Origin: JAJRVM01 sp963700515
GTDB taxonomy: Bacteria > Planctomycetota > Planctomycetia > Pirellulales > Pirellulaceae
DNA: 64,000 bases
Direction: 5' to 3'
Assembly (NCBI GenBank): GCA_963700515.1
Contig: CAVOXY010000021.1
Coordinates: forward strand, 248,001 to 312,000
A program made the position numbers and the translations under genes. Positions 47,864-56,024 of this stretch are shown piece by piece. The notes under the pieces were generated by a model. It ran no database searches and was not told the DNA's origin. It saw nothing but the letters and a program-made list of their open reading frames with translations. Each line of letters starts with the position of its first letter. Position 1 is the stretch's first letter.

Positions 47864-48477
47864 GTGAAATTGCAGCGATATGCCGGCAATCCGATACTGT
47901 CTCCGCATCCCGAGCATCCGTGGGAAGATCTGGCGGTTTTCAACCCGGCCGCCTGGTACGACGAAGAGGCCGGTGAGGTCCTGCTGCTGTGCCGCGCTGG
48001 CGAGTCTCATCCCGAATACAAGTGCTGTTTTGGCACTTCTCTGGCCAAGTTTCCGACCATGTATGCCTTTGCCGTGACGCTACCGTGAGTACGATCGTGT
48101 CGGTCTTGGTGTGTGTGGTGACGCCACCTGAGTCGGAAGAAGTACAGCTGGAATTCTACCGGGACGTACGTCCCTGGGGGTTCTGGGGACCCGTTTATCA
48201 GGGGCTCTGCAAAAGATATCCAGACGTGCAGCCGAACCGCGATTTCCCGATGGATGCCTTCAATTTCGCCAACGGAATCGTCTGGCAACCGACGCTGATC
48301 ATCGATCCCGTCTGCCTGGTCGTTCAGCAGTGGACCACGTTCTGGGGTGCGCTGGTCATCACTAGCGCCATCATGAAATTCACCTGGTACGATCGGCTGG
48401 GTCACGGAGCCATGTACCTGCCGGAATCAGACGAAGCCCAGGCGCACGGCAAAGCGGTGGGCGCTGGGGCGAAATAG
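47864..48477 (+). pseudogene. Deletion chimera: GH130 N-terminus joined to a sodium:solute symporter C-terminus
   Basis: A GTG at 47864 with GGGGAG eight bases upstream opens KLQRYAGNPILSPHPEHPWE, FNPAAWYDEEAGEVLLLCRAGESHPEYK, the usual N-terminus of a GH130 mannoside phosphorylase-like enzyme. After about 60 residues similarity stops. From about 48050, in another frame, TVSTIVSVLVCVVTPPESEE, FYRDVRPWGFWGPVY and two hydrophobic helices match the end of a solute:sodium symporter (SSS family), stopping at 48477. The junction lies between about 48035 and 48065. The missing DNA would include most of GH130 and most of the symporter, perhaps 2-3 kb. It may be a genomic deletion or a misassembly. 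Confidence 0.7.
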
Positions 48478-48927
48478 TGGATGGAAGTGCTGAGCGCTAT
48501 CGCGCAACATTGCTGCACCGAGATCTTAACGCGGCGGATGGCCAGAGCTGAAGTAGGCCGCGTGCGGTGAGCGCTCAAGCATTTTTATTCTCACATGTAC
48601 TCGGAACGAATCGGGAATACGCAATGCGGAATACGCAATGCGGAATGTGCAGTACCGTTTTCGCCGCGAAACGCTGACGGATTGCCTGGCCCAGCACGTT
48701 CTCCATTTCCTGGTATGTCGTTTCGCGAAGCAGGAAACAATGAACACGACCATTCCGCACTCCGCATTTCGCATTCTCGAAGCGTTTCGCTGCATGGCAG
48801 GCGACATCCAACGGATGCACGCATATGGTCACATCATCCAAGAGAAGCTGTATAATGTACAGAATATGACAGCGGAGCCTGACGGACTTGGGGGCCACGT
48901 CGCCTTCTGAGACTTGGGGAAGCTACG
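48478..48927. other. Intergenic region with GGAATACGCAAT-type repeats
   Basis: About 450 bases without a supported gene. GGAATACGCAATGC occurs twice in tandem with a third partial copy (48613-48652), and the reverse-complement form CATTCCGCACTCCGCATTTC occurs at 48751-48778. Between them a GAAACG and CGTTTCG pair forms a further inverted repeat. Frames through it translate to the low-complexity FRIAYSALRIP pattern, a known artefact of this repeat type in other genomes. Confidence 0.65.
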
Positions 48928-49207
48928 ATGACACGATCAATTCACAGGAGTTTTCGGCTGACACGGCCGGACTATGTGAATGGCAAACGCGTCAAGCGGC
49001 GTCTGTGGTGGACTGTGGCGGTGGGGTATTCTTTTGGTCTCGCCGATGGCGACAATCGGCATTGGCTCATTGCTCGTATGTCCACTCTTTGTGGTGTATG
49101 CGATGATGCGTTCAGACGCTGGTTTCTGGCGCCGCACGACGACGATTATTTGCGAAACGGTTCTGTGGGTCTTGCACGTGTTGGTGGTTGCCTTGTACCT
49201 GTTGTGA
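48928..49207 (+). CDS. Small membrane protein, two predicted helices, frameshifted
   Basis: The ATG at 48928 has GGGGAAG six bases upstream. The first frame gives MTRSIHRSFRLTRPDYVNGK and RVKRRLWWTVAVG; near 49022, in a GGGG run, the frame changes and continues as ILLVSPMATIGIGSLLVCPL, a membrane helix, then FRRTTT-like polar residues and a second helix (CETVLWVLHVLVVALYLL) to the stop at 49207. Spliced length is about 92 residues. The positive N-terminus is cytoplasmic by the positive-inside rule. It is immediately followed (12 bases) by the HExxH membrane protein and probably co-transcribed. No family recognised. Confidence 0.55.
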
Positions 49208-49219
49208 CTCACCGAGGGG

Positions 49220-49819
49220 ATGACTAGGAATCCAAGAGGGCCGTACGTGCAGCGTGCTTACCAGCTCACCTTTCTGTTCTCGCTGGCTCTTGTTTCCTGG
49301 TACGCCATGATGGCGGTCCATGAGCTGGGACATGTCCTGGGAGCGTACGCCACAGGTGGTTCTGTCACCAAGGTTGTGCTGCACCCGCTGAGCATCTCCC
49401 GCACGGACGTTGAGCCGAATCCGCACCCGGTCGTAGTGGTGTGGCTCGGACCGATTGTCGGTTGCTTGCTGCCGGCCGTCTTTCTGTGGAGCATTTCTCA
49501 CCGGCCCGTGGTCGTACGCAACATGGCACGTTTCTTCGCCGGATTCTGCTTGGTGGCCAACGGTGCGTATATCGGGGCCGGCGCGTGGGACCAGGTGGGA
49601 GACTGCCGCGAGATGCTCCGTACTGGTACGCCTTTGTCGGCGATGATGGCATTTGGCGTGATTGCGGTTTCGCTCGGTCTGCTGGTCTGGCAGCGGCTTG
49701 GTTCTCTCGGCCCTTTCCTGCGCGATCCGTCGATGGTGCATCGGCGATGGGCCGGGTTCACGCTGCTAGGGTTGGTGATGTTCATCGCGATCATGAGCCT
49801 GTTGTCGCCGCGAGCGTAG
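49220..49819 (+). CDS. M50-like membrane metallopeptidase family protein (HExxH)
   Basis: 199 residues with about five membrane helices. The first helix region contains AVHELGHVLGAYATGG, where HELGH (34-38) is the zinc-binding HExxH motif set inside a hydrophobic stretch, as in site-2 proteases. SVTKVVLHPLSISRTDVEPN follows, then VVWLGPIVGCLLPAVFLW. The third zinc ligand, usually an Asp near the C-terminus, is not obvious, so this may be a degenerate or distinct branch. Known M50 enzymes cut membrane-bound regulators. GAGGGG lies directly before the ATG. The gene ends at the bidirectional terminator-like palindrome. Confidence 0.75.
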   Translation: MTRNPRGPYVQRAYQLTFLFSLALVSWYAMMAVHELGHVLGAYATGGSVTKVVLHPLSISRTDVEPNPHPVVVVWLGPIVGCLLPAVFLWSISHRPVVVRNMARFFAGFCLVANGAYIGAGAWDQVGDCREMLRTGTPLSAMMAFGVIAVSLGLLVWQRLGSLGPFLRDPSMVHRRWAGFTLLGLVMFIAIMSLLSPRA

Positions 49820-49896
49820 CGTATGCCATTTGCCGGCTTCCGACGGGTTTATCCCGGCGGAGCCACAACTGGTGAGCTACCATGTATCTTGCCGCA

Positions 49897-49919
49897 AAAA
49901 AGGGGAGCCTCCCCTTTTT
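49897..49919. terminator. Bidirectional terminator-like palindrome, copy 2 of the GGGGAGCCTCCCC family
   Basis: AAAAAGGGG, AGCCT, CCCCTTTTT: a nine-base-pair stem with T tracts on both strands, placed in the 110-base gap between two convergent genes. It can serve as an intrinsic terminator for both. The flank CTTGCCGC is shared with copy 1, showing that it belongs to a dispersed repeat. Confidence 0.8.
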
Positions 49920-49930
49920 GTGGCAGAAGC

Positions 49931-50866
49931 CTATCGTTGCCGTGAAACCAGGAGATTCTGTGCGTACAGCAGCACTGCGGCTCCGGCGACCATCGTCAGG
50001 CCGGCACACCATTCCAGGCCGGTCATGGTTTCGTGCAATAGCCAAGCAGCCAGCAGCATTGTCAGAAACGGTGTGACAGTCTGGGCGCCGGAAGTGACGG
50101 CCGCGCCCAACCGCGACACGGCAGCGTAAAGGAAGTAGTGTCCCAGGGCGATTCCCAGCACGGACGAGGCGACCAGTACCAACCAGTCCATCTGGGACAC
50201 ATCTAGCAGCTGTGAGTATTTTCCCATGCCAAACATGGCCAGCAGAATACCGACCGACACGTAGTGCGACACGATGCCAAATCCGACCAACGGATTAATC
50301 CCTCGCAAAAAGTACCTTACGCTGACTCCATAGAAGCCCATGAAGACACCGCACAGCAGAATGATGACGACTCCCGCAAAGGTGACTTCCGAGTCGAACT
50401 GGATCTTGCTGATCGACATTAGAATAAAACCGCCGACCAACAGGACCAGGCCGAAATAGAACTGTGGCAGCGATAACAATCTCCGCTCGTCACGGAACAG
50501 CAACATGGAGCCGGCCAGGGCGAACACGAGCGAGAATCGCATGAAGAACCCAATCGAGCTGGCTGGTAAGTAGTAGGGTGCCAGAGCCCACAGCACCTGG
50601 CCACTGAGTGCGAAGAACGAGGGAACGATACAGCGGCGAAACGTCTGGCGATCGAGTTCTCCCGATCGCCAGGCCACGAACAAGACAGGCCAGTACAGCA
50701 GTGCGGATAACGGATAGCGGAAGCCGTTGGCGGTCCAGGCATCCACGGTCCCGGTCAGGTAGCGCAGAAACACGGGCACCGAGGACCAGCACAGAATGTT
50801 CACCAGCAGGAACGCAGCCCCCGATAAGCCCCCGGAAAGGGCATCTTCTGGCTTGATCTTGTTCAT
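49931..50866 (-). CDS. EamA/DMT superfamily permease
   Basis: 311 residues from the ATG at 50866, with AAGG just upstream; the longer frame before it lacks hydrophobic content and is rejected. Ten membrane helices in two EamA repeats are evident: AAFLLVNILCWSSVPVFLRY to LLFRDERRL in the first half, and VTFAGVVIILLCGVFMGFYG to LTMVAGAAVLLYAQNLL in the second. The end of each repeat has the usual GxxLxxxG-type helix. Members export or import metabolites such as amino acids or sugars; the substrate cannot be read from sequence. It is single and convergent with the M50-like gene. Confidence 0.92.
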   Translation of the reverse strand: MNKIKPEDALSGGLSGAAFLLVNILCWSSVPVFLRYLTGTVDAWTANGFRYPLSALLYWPVLFVAWRSGELDRQTFRRCIVPSFFALSGQVLWALAPYYLPASSIGFFMRFSLVFALAGSMLLFRDERRLLSLPQFYFGLVLLVGGFILMSISKIQFDSEVTFAGVVIILLCGVFMGFYGVSVRYFLRGINPLVGFGIVSHYVSVGILLAMFGMGKYSQLLDVSQMDWLVLVASSVLGIALGHYFLYAAVSRLGAAVTSGAQTVTPFLTMLLAAWLLHETMTGLEWCAGLTMVAGAAVLLYAQNLLVSRQR

Positions 50867-51185
50867 GCCTTGGTCGTCGCGGTTTCGTATCAGGGATGAG
50901 GCGGCGATGGTTGCGTGGAAGGTGCGCTCGCTGCTGATAGCGCAGATCGTCGACTTCTCTGAACAGTACCCTGCTGCGAGCGATTCAGCTAGGTGGCCAC
51001 CGCCCATGCGGGCGGAGATTCTTCCAGGGTGTGGGACCACACGCAGTACTTCCTGTGACTGAAGGCGAGCCAAGCTGTGGAGATTTCCCGCCCCAAACCT
51101 GCTATGTTAGTACTTGGAGGCCAAACGGCCTCGGGCAATCCCTGCTTCGTCACACCTACCTTGATCCTGGCGCAGGAAATCCACC

Positions 51186-54100
51186 ATGGTCCGATCACGC
51201 ATGCTGTTGGCCGGTCTCTGCCCGATCCTTTGTCTGAGTCTGCAGGCCATGGGTTGGTCTGATGACACCGCTGCGCTCAGGCTCGTTCCGTTTCCCAAAC
51301 AAGTGGAACTTGGTACAGGCACGTTTGCGCTGGCGGAACACGTGACTTTGCAGGTACCGGTTACCGAAGTGGAATGGATCGGTCGCAGAGTGAACCAAGA
51401 GCTGGGAGTGGCTCGGGCACCTGCCTGGGAGGTGAAAGCTATCGACGCCCCGCAGTTCTATCTGCGGAGTGCGGCACACGAAGGCGCGCCTCGACCGCAT
51501 GAGTTTCCCGCGGATGCGCCGGAGGGGAGCTACGTGCTGCAACTCCGTCCCGATGCGATCTGCTGCACCGGGGTCGACGCGGCCGGACTTCATTACGGGG
51601 TCGAAACACTCTGTCAACTGATCCGGGCCAATCGCTCGAACAACGCACTGCCGTGTCTCACGATTCGCGACTGGCCGTCACTCCAATGGCGCTGCTTTCA
51701 AGACGACTTGACGCGCGGGCCCAGCTCGACACTCTCCACACTGCAGCAACAGATCGACCTGGGTGCGGAACTGAAGATGAACTTGTTCACCTACTACATG
51801 GAGTACCAGTACGCCTTTGCGAAGCATCCCAGCATCGGTCCGCAGGACGGATCCTTGTTGCCCGACGACCTGCAGACGCTGGTGCAATATGCCAAGGCAA
51901 GACAGATCGATATCCTGGGCAATCAGCAGTCGTTTGGCCATTTCACATGGATTCTCAAGCATCCGGAATATGCGACTCTGCGTGAGACCGACTACCTGCT
52001 GTGCCCGACCAAGGAAGAGAGTTACCAGCTGTTGGATGATTTGTATTCGGAGGTCTGTCCGCTCCTGCCATTCCCGATGTTCAACGTCTGTTGCGATGAG
52101 ACAGAGGGCTTGGGCACCGGCCCGTCCAGGCAATTGGCCGAGGAGATCGGAGTGGGAGGAGTGTATGTGCGACACATACGCCGCGTCCACGATTTACTGA
52201 AAGAGAAATACAACAAACGCATGATGATGTGGGGCGACATCATTTTGCAGCATCCGGACAAGCTGGAGCAGATTCCCAAAGATACGGTCATGTTGACGTG
52301 GGGTTACGGGCCCAACGCCAGTTTTGAAGATCAGATACTCCCGTTCAAGGATTCCGGCTACGAGTTCTTTGTCTGCCCGGGGATCAGTAACTGGAGCCGG
52401 ATTCTTCCCGATTTCGCCGTGGCGACCACCAACATCCGCAACTTCGTGCGCGACGGTGTCAAGCATGGGGCGCTGGGCATGCTCAATACCGAGTGGGAAG
52501 ATGATGGCGAAGCACTGCAGGGATACAAGTGGCACGGCTACGCTTGGGGAGCGGAATGTGCCTGGAATGCTTCCGTCACCAGCGTCGATGATTTTCACCG
52601 TCGCGTGGGAGGCGTATTGTTCGGCGAGCCGGGCGACCATTTCGGTCAAGCGATCGCACTGCTGTCCAAAGTGCATGGCCTCCCCGGCATGCAGAACATG
52701 ATGAATTCCCGCTTCTGGCAGAACGACTTCTTGCCTCGCCAGTCCGCTCCCGCCACGCGCAGGTCGGCTCAGCGTCTGCTCGATATCGTCCAGCCTGCCA
52801 TCGAGCATCTGGAAACGTGCCGGCAAGATGCCCTGGTGAACGCTCACTTGCTCGACGCATTTCTGCTGGGTGCCCGACGCATGGAGTTGATCGGTCAACG
52901 GATGCTGGATGGATTGCGTGCCGAAGAGGCGTACGCAGCGGCATACGACACGAGTGACCGTGATGAACGATTGAAGCGAGTGGCGGAAGCCGCGCAACTG
53001 GTGGAGAGGACTCGTCAATCGCACCGCGATCTCGGCCAGGAATTCCAGCGGATCTGGCTCAGCGAAAGCAAGCCGTATGCGCTCGATTGGACGATGAAGC
53101 GGTATGCGGAAATCGACGAGTCGTACCAATTGCTCGGCCAACGGTTGGCAGATGCTCGAGGGAAGGTCGAGCAAGGCGAACAGCTCCCATCGCCGGCGGA
53201 ATTAGGTCTGACGGCGGCTACTTCCTATACACGGCAAACCCGTCCCTTTGCACTCTCCACCGGTGCGCTGAAACCTGGTTTGCCCTGGGCCGAGCCGACC
53301 GCCACGCATCGGTTCGGGCTGACGGTCGAGGCGGGAAATGTCGACCGGTACGAATTGCCCGTCGAGGTGGATGTTACGATCGCGGACTCACTGGCGGCCA
53401 GACCGCTGCGAGCATTCTGGCTGCGCGAGAGTGGCCAACCGGAAGAGATTCTCGTGCAGTTGGACGACGTAATCGATGGCGACAGGCACCGGCTGACTCT
53501 CCTGGTGCCAGGTCCCATTGTGCAATCAACATGTGCCGAGGTTCAGGTCTACTGTGGCTTGCCCGCGCCAGGCGCAGCCGCTCGCTACAGTCGTTTCGAC
53601 CGAGGAGTCTGACGAGCCGTCTCGGCGATTGGAGAATAGTGCGTTGAGATTGTTGTTGGGCAGCGAAGGGGCGCACGTGTATCGCTGTGAAGTGAAAAAT
53701 GCGGACAACTGCGATGTAACGACCCCAGGTGAAACCGGCTGGGCTGGACTGGCGGACCTCGGTGGGGAATATCGCGTGGCCCGTAACAAGCTCACTTGCG
53801 CCGCGCGCGGACCGGCTTTGGTGCGCTACGTCTGCGAGGACCCTAACGAGATGGTCAAGACGATCAGTTTGTTTGGTGGAGTGTCGTGGATGGAAGTAGT
53901 GTTGAACGAGCCGGTGGGGTACTACTGGGACTTCGATGACCCACAGCTTTTTGCGGCCGATAGCCCCCATCCCGGCACGTATCTGTTTTCCGACGGAGCG
54001 ACCGGACCGGTGGGGAGTAACGCGGATAACGTGGCTGGTCAGGCCAAGGCGGCGCGAGCCACTTGGGCCATTAAGTGGAATCAGCAGAAGCTGGCGCTCG

Positions 54101-54315
54101 GGATGACCTCTCCCGAAGTCGCCACACGTTTTGTCGTTGGCCCCGGGGCCGGAGCGGGCGGCGTGGGGATCGAAGGGGGACCGCCCGCCGGCCACTTCAT
54201 CACGTTTGCCGGCGTGTTGCGGCAGTCGCCTGACGAAACGATGCGACATCTGCAGCAGACGCTCGATTTCACCAATCAACCGAAGGTGGTGGTGTGGAAG
54301 CTGCAGGAGAAGTAG
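51186..54315 (+). CDS. Secreted GH20 beta-N-acetylhexosaminidase-like enzyme, large, frameshifted near the C-terminus
   Basis: AGGAA lies about eight bases before the ATG; signal peptide to about residue 24. An N-terminal GH20b domain (30-160; RLVPFPKQVEL) precedes the barrel, with the catalytic Asp304-Glu305 pair in NVCCDETEG; the pair stabilises an oxazolinium intermediate in this family. MNLFTYYMEYQYAF and FGHFTWILKHPEY agree with bacterial GH20 relatives. A helical and beta C-terminal region follows. Near 53585 the first frame stops, but the next continues ATVVSTEESDEPSRRLENSA and a mutarotase-like beta domain to 54315, giving about 1040 residues in all. Likely removes N-acetylglucosamine or N-acetylgalactosamine from glycans, which suits the sialidase and mannosidase upstream. 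A strong palindrome terminator follows. Confidence 0.87.
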
Positions 54316-54373
54316 AGCAGTCGACCGCGAGCAGGACGCGCTGCACGTTCACCTAATCTGCCCAACTACCGGC

Positions 54374-54400
54374 AAAAACGGGGAGCCTCCCCGTTTTTTT
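54374..54400 (+). terminator. Rho-independent terminator, copy 3 of the GGGGAGCCTCCCC family
   Basis: AAAAACGGGG, AGCCT, CCCCGTTTTT and two more T: a ten-base-pair stem with a seven-base T run, about 60 bases after the GH20 stop and before the toxin-antitoxin promoter. It is the strongest terminator in the window and isolates the two units. Confidence 0.85.
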
Positions 54401-54486
54401 GGACGAGCACGATTTCCACGTGCGCCGCCGGCCGGCAATTTGGATCCGACGACCAGCTCGTCGTGCAACCAGCGTCCCATTTCTTG

Positions 54487-54516
54487 TTGACATATGAGTA
54501 TACATTATTGTAGACT
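54487..54516 (+). promoter_or_regulatory. Candidate sigma-70-type promoter of the toxin-antitoxin operon
   Basis: TTGACA at 54487-54492 is a perfect -35 match; TAGACT at 54511-54516, 18 bases later, matches four of six -10 positions. The stretch is locally AT-rich and contains GTATAC, a possible half of an operator for the antitoxin. The antitoxin start follows 28 bases downstream with AAGGGGAG between. Confidence 0.5.
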
Positions 54517-54544
54517 TCTGTGTGTATCCAAAGGGGAGATGGCC

Positions 54545-54793
54545 ATGAGTAGCACAACCGTTCGGGTGAGCGAGCCCATACACCGGATACTGCGGGAGCT
54601 CTCGGCGCAACTCGGTAAGCCGATGCAGGGAGTCCTGGAGCAGGCGATTGAGGACTACCGTCGCAAATGTCTCCTGCAGCGCGCCAATGCGGGCTATGCC
54701 GCTCTGCGTAGCGACCCGCCGTCGTGGGCCGAGGAGCGTGCGGAGCGTGCGCAGTGGGAGTCCACTCTGTCTGATGGGATCGACGACGCATGA
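54545..54793 (+). CDS. Ribbon-helix-helix-type antitoxin
   Basis: 82 residues from the ATG at 54545; AAGGGGAG is seven bases upstream of it and too close to the ATG at 54539. The N-terminus SSTTVRVSEPIHRILRELSAQ has the strand-helix pattern of a ribbon-helix-helix DNA-binding domain, followed by GKPMQGVLEQAIEDYRR, the second helix. The C-terminal half is charged and ends ESTLSDGIDDA, as in antitoxins whose tail wraps the toxin. The stop overlaps the MazF-type toxin start (ATGA). It probably neutralises that toxin and represses the operon. Confidence 0.85.
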   Translation: MSSTTVRVSEPIHRILRELSAQLGKPMQGVLEQAIEDYRRKCLLQRANAGYAALRSDPPSWAEERAERAQWESTLSDGIDDA

Positions 54794-55136
54794 CCCCTCC
54801 GTTACCTTCGCGCGGTGAGATCTGGATGGTTAACTTGAGCCCTACGGTGGGGCGCGAGCAGTCAGGTGTTCGGCCCGCGCTTGTGGTATCGGTCGACACA
54901 TTCAACCATGGTCCAGCTGGACTGGTAGTGCTACTGCCGGTGACGAGTAGGGACAAGGGAATTGTTCTCCATGTACCCGTGGTCCCCCCGGAGGGCGGCC
55001 TCGGCATGCGCAGCTACATCAAGACGGAAGATGTGCGTTCAGTGGCGGTGGAACGTCTCGGCGCCGACTTGGTCAGGTGACCGACGCGACGATGGCCCAG
55101 GTGGAAGATCGATTGCGGATTCTGCTCGACCTTTAG
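54790..55136 (+). CDS. mazF: MazF/PemK-type toxin, frameshifted near the end
   Basis: The start overlaps the antitoxin stop by four bases (ATGA), the usual coupled arrangement. The MazF fold is plain: SRGEIWMVNLSPTVGREQSG, RPALVVSVD, LVVLLPVTSRDKGI and KTEDVRSVAVERLG, with the RPALV and TSR residues of the RNase active site. In the first frame it ends at 55080, but the next frame adds VTDATMAQVEDRLRILLDL, the family's normal last helix, ending at 55136. One G appears to be missing near 55076. The family cleaves mRNA at short sequence motifs and is silenced by its antitoxin. If the break is real the toxin lacks its last helix and may be weak. Confidence 0.9.
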
Positions 55137-55343
55137 CTGCCGCGCACGTGGTTCCATGGCCAGGCAATGTCCTGGACTACGCCACGAATTCGAGGCCGCC
55201 TTACGGCCGTGATAAGGGACAAAGAGATCTGATGACAAGAAGACCCAACGCGAGCCATCTTCCGATGGTCGCTTTGTCGATCATTGCCAGTCTGCCCGAA
55301 GTGCCTATCGCGGTCGCGAAGTGAGTGGTGCGATTTTGCGGCG

Positions 55344-55365
55344 AAAACGGGGAGGCTCCCCGTTT
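55344..55365. repeat. GGGGAGCCTCCCC-type palindrome, copy 4
   Basis: AAACGGGG, AGGCT, CCCCGTTT with a short T run and a TGCGGCG flank like the other copies. It lies about 210 bases after the toxin and 65 before the nucleotidyltransferase, and could terminate the toxin-antitoxin transcript. Bases 55137-55343 hold no gene that I can see. Confidence 0.7.
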
Positions 55366-55430
55366 CTCATACTCGACTATAATTGAGGCAGTGTACCAGG
55401 CAGACATGAATCGACGAGAATCTCAACGTC

Positions 55431-56024
55431 ATGGTAGAAATCAAGTACACGGGCGATGCACTGTGGGAAAGGATCGAACGAGCTGGGGAGAAGGTGAAAG
55501 ACCGACTGCACCGCGTGATTCGTGCGCTGGATACGGCGGGAGTTGCTTATGCCGTCGTGGGTGGTAACGCGGTTCAACTGTGGGTCGCGCAAGTCGATGA
55601 ATCGGCTGTTCGAAATACGCGCGACGTAGACATCGCTCTTAATCGTCCCGACTTTGCCGCTGCCAGAGACGCCCTGGACGCGGCCGGATTCATTCTCCGT
55701 CATGCTGCCGGCGTGACGATGTTTCTCGACGGTCCCGATGCCAAAGCCCGAGACGCCGTGCATGTCGTGTTTTCTGGAGAAAAAGTGCGCGACGAGTATC
55801 CGGAACCCGTACCGACAATCGACGATTACGAGCTCATCAAGAATGTCCGCGTGATGAAGCTGGAATCATTGGTGCGGATGAAACTGACCAGCTTTCGGGA
55901 CAAGGATCGCGTTCACGTTCGTGACATGATTGCGGTTGGCTTAGTCGATGAGACATGGCTGGACCACTTGTCGTCACAACTAAGATTACGATTGAGACAA
56001 CTGCTTGACACTCCCGATGGTTAG
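55431..56024 (+). CDS. Nucleotidyltransferase-fold protein (AbiEii/DUF6036-like)
   Basis: 197 residues, no signal peptide. VAYAVVGGNAVQLWVAQVD supplies the GG motif and RNTRDVDIALNRPDF the DxD metal site of the polymerase-beta-type nucleotidyltransferase fold. DAVHVVFSGEKVRDEYPEPV is a third strand. VMKLESLVRMKLTSFRDKDR followed by HVRDMIAVGLVD is a helical tail seen in toxin or antitoxin nucleotidyltransferases. It may be a second toxin-antitoxin-like or stress gene beside MazEF, or an orphan. The stop overlaps by four bases (TTAG) with that of the convergent rhamnosidase. Confidence 0.75.
   Translation: MVEIKYTGDALWERIERAGEKVKDRLHRVIRALDTAGVAYAVVGGNAVQLWVAQVDESAVRNTRDVDIALNRPDFAAARDALDAAGFILRHAAGVTMFLDGPDAKARDAVHVVFSGEKVRDEYPEPVPTIDDYELIKNVRVMKLESLVRMKLTSFRDKDRVHVRDMIAVGLVDETWLDHLSSQLRLRLRQLLDTPDG

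Noticed and set aside
54790..55136. Programmed frameshift in MazF
   Set aside because: No slippery heptamer or downstream structure is visible at 55076, and many other genes have the same kind of one-base break.
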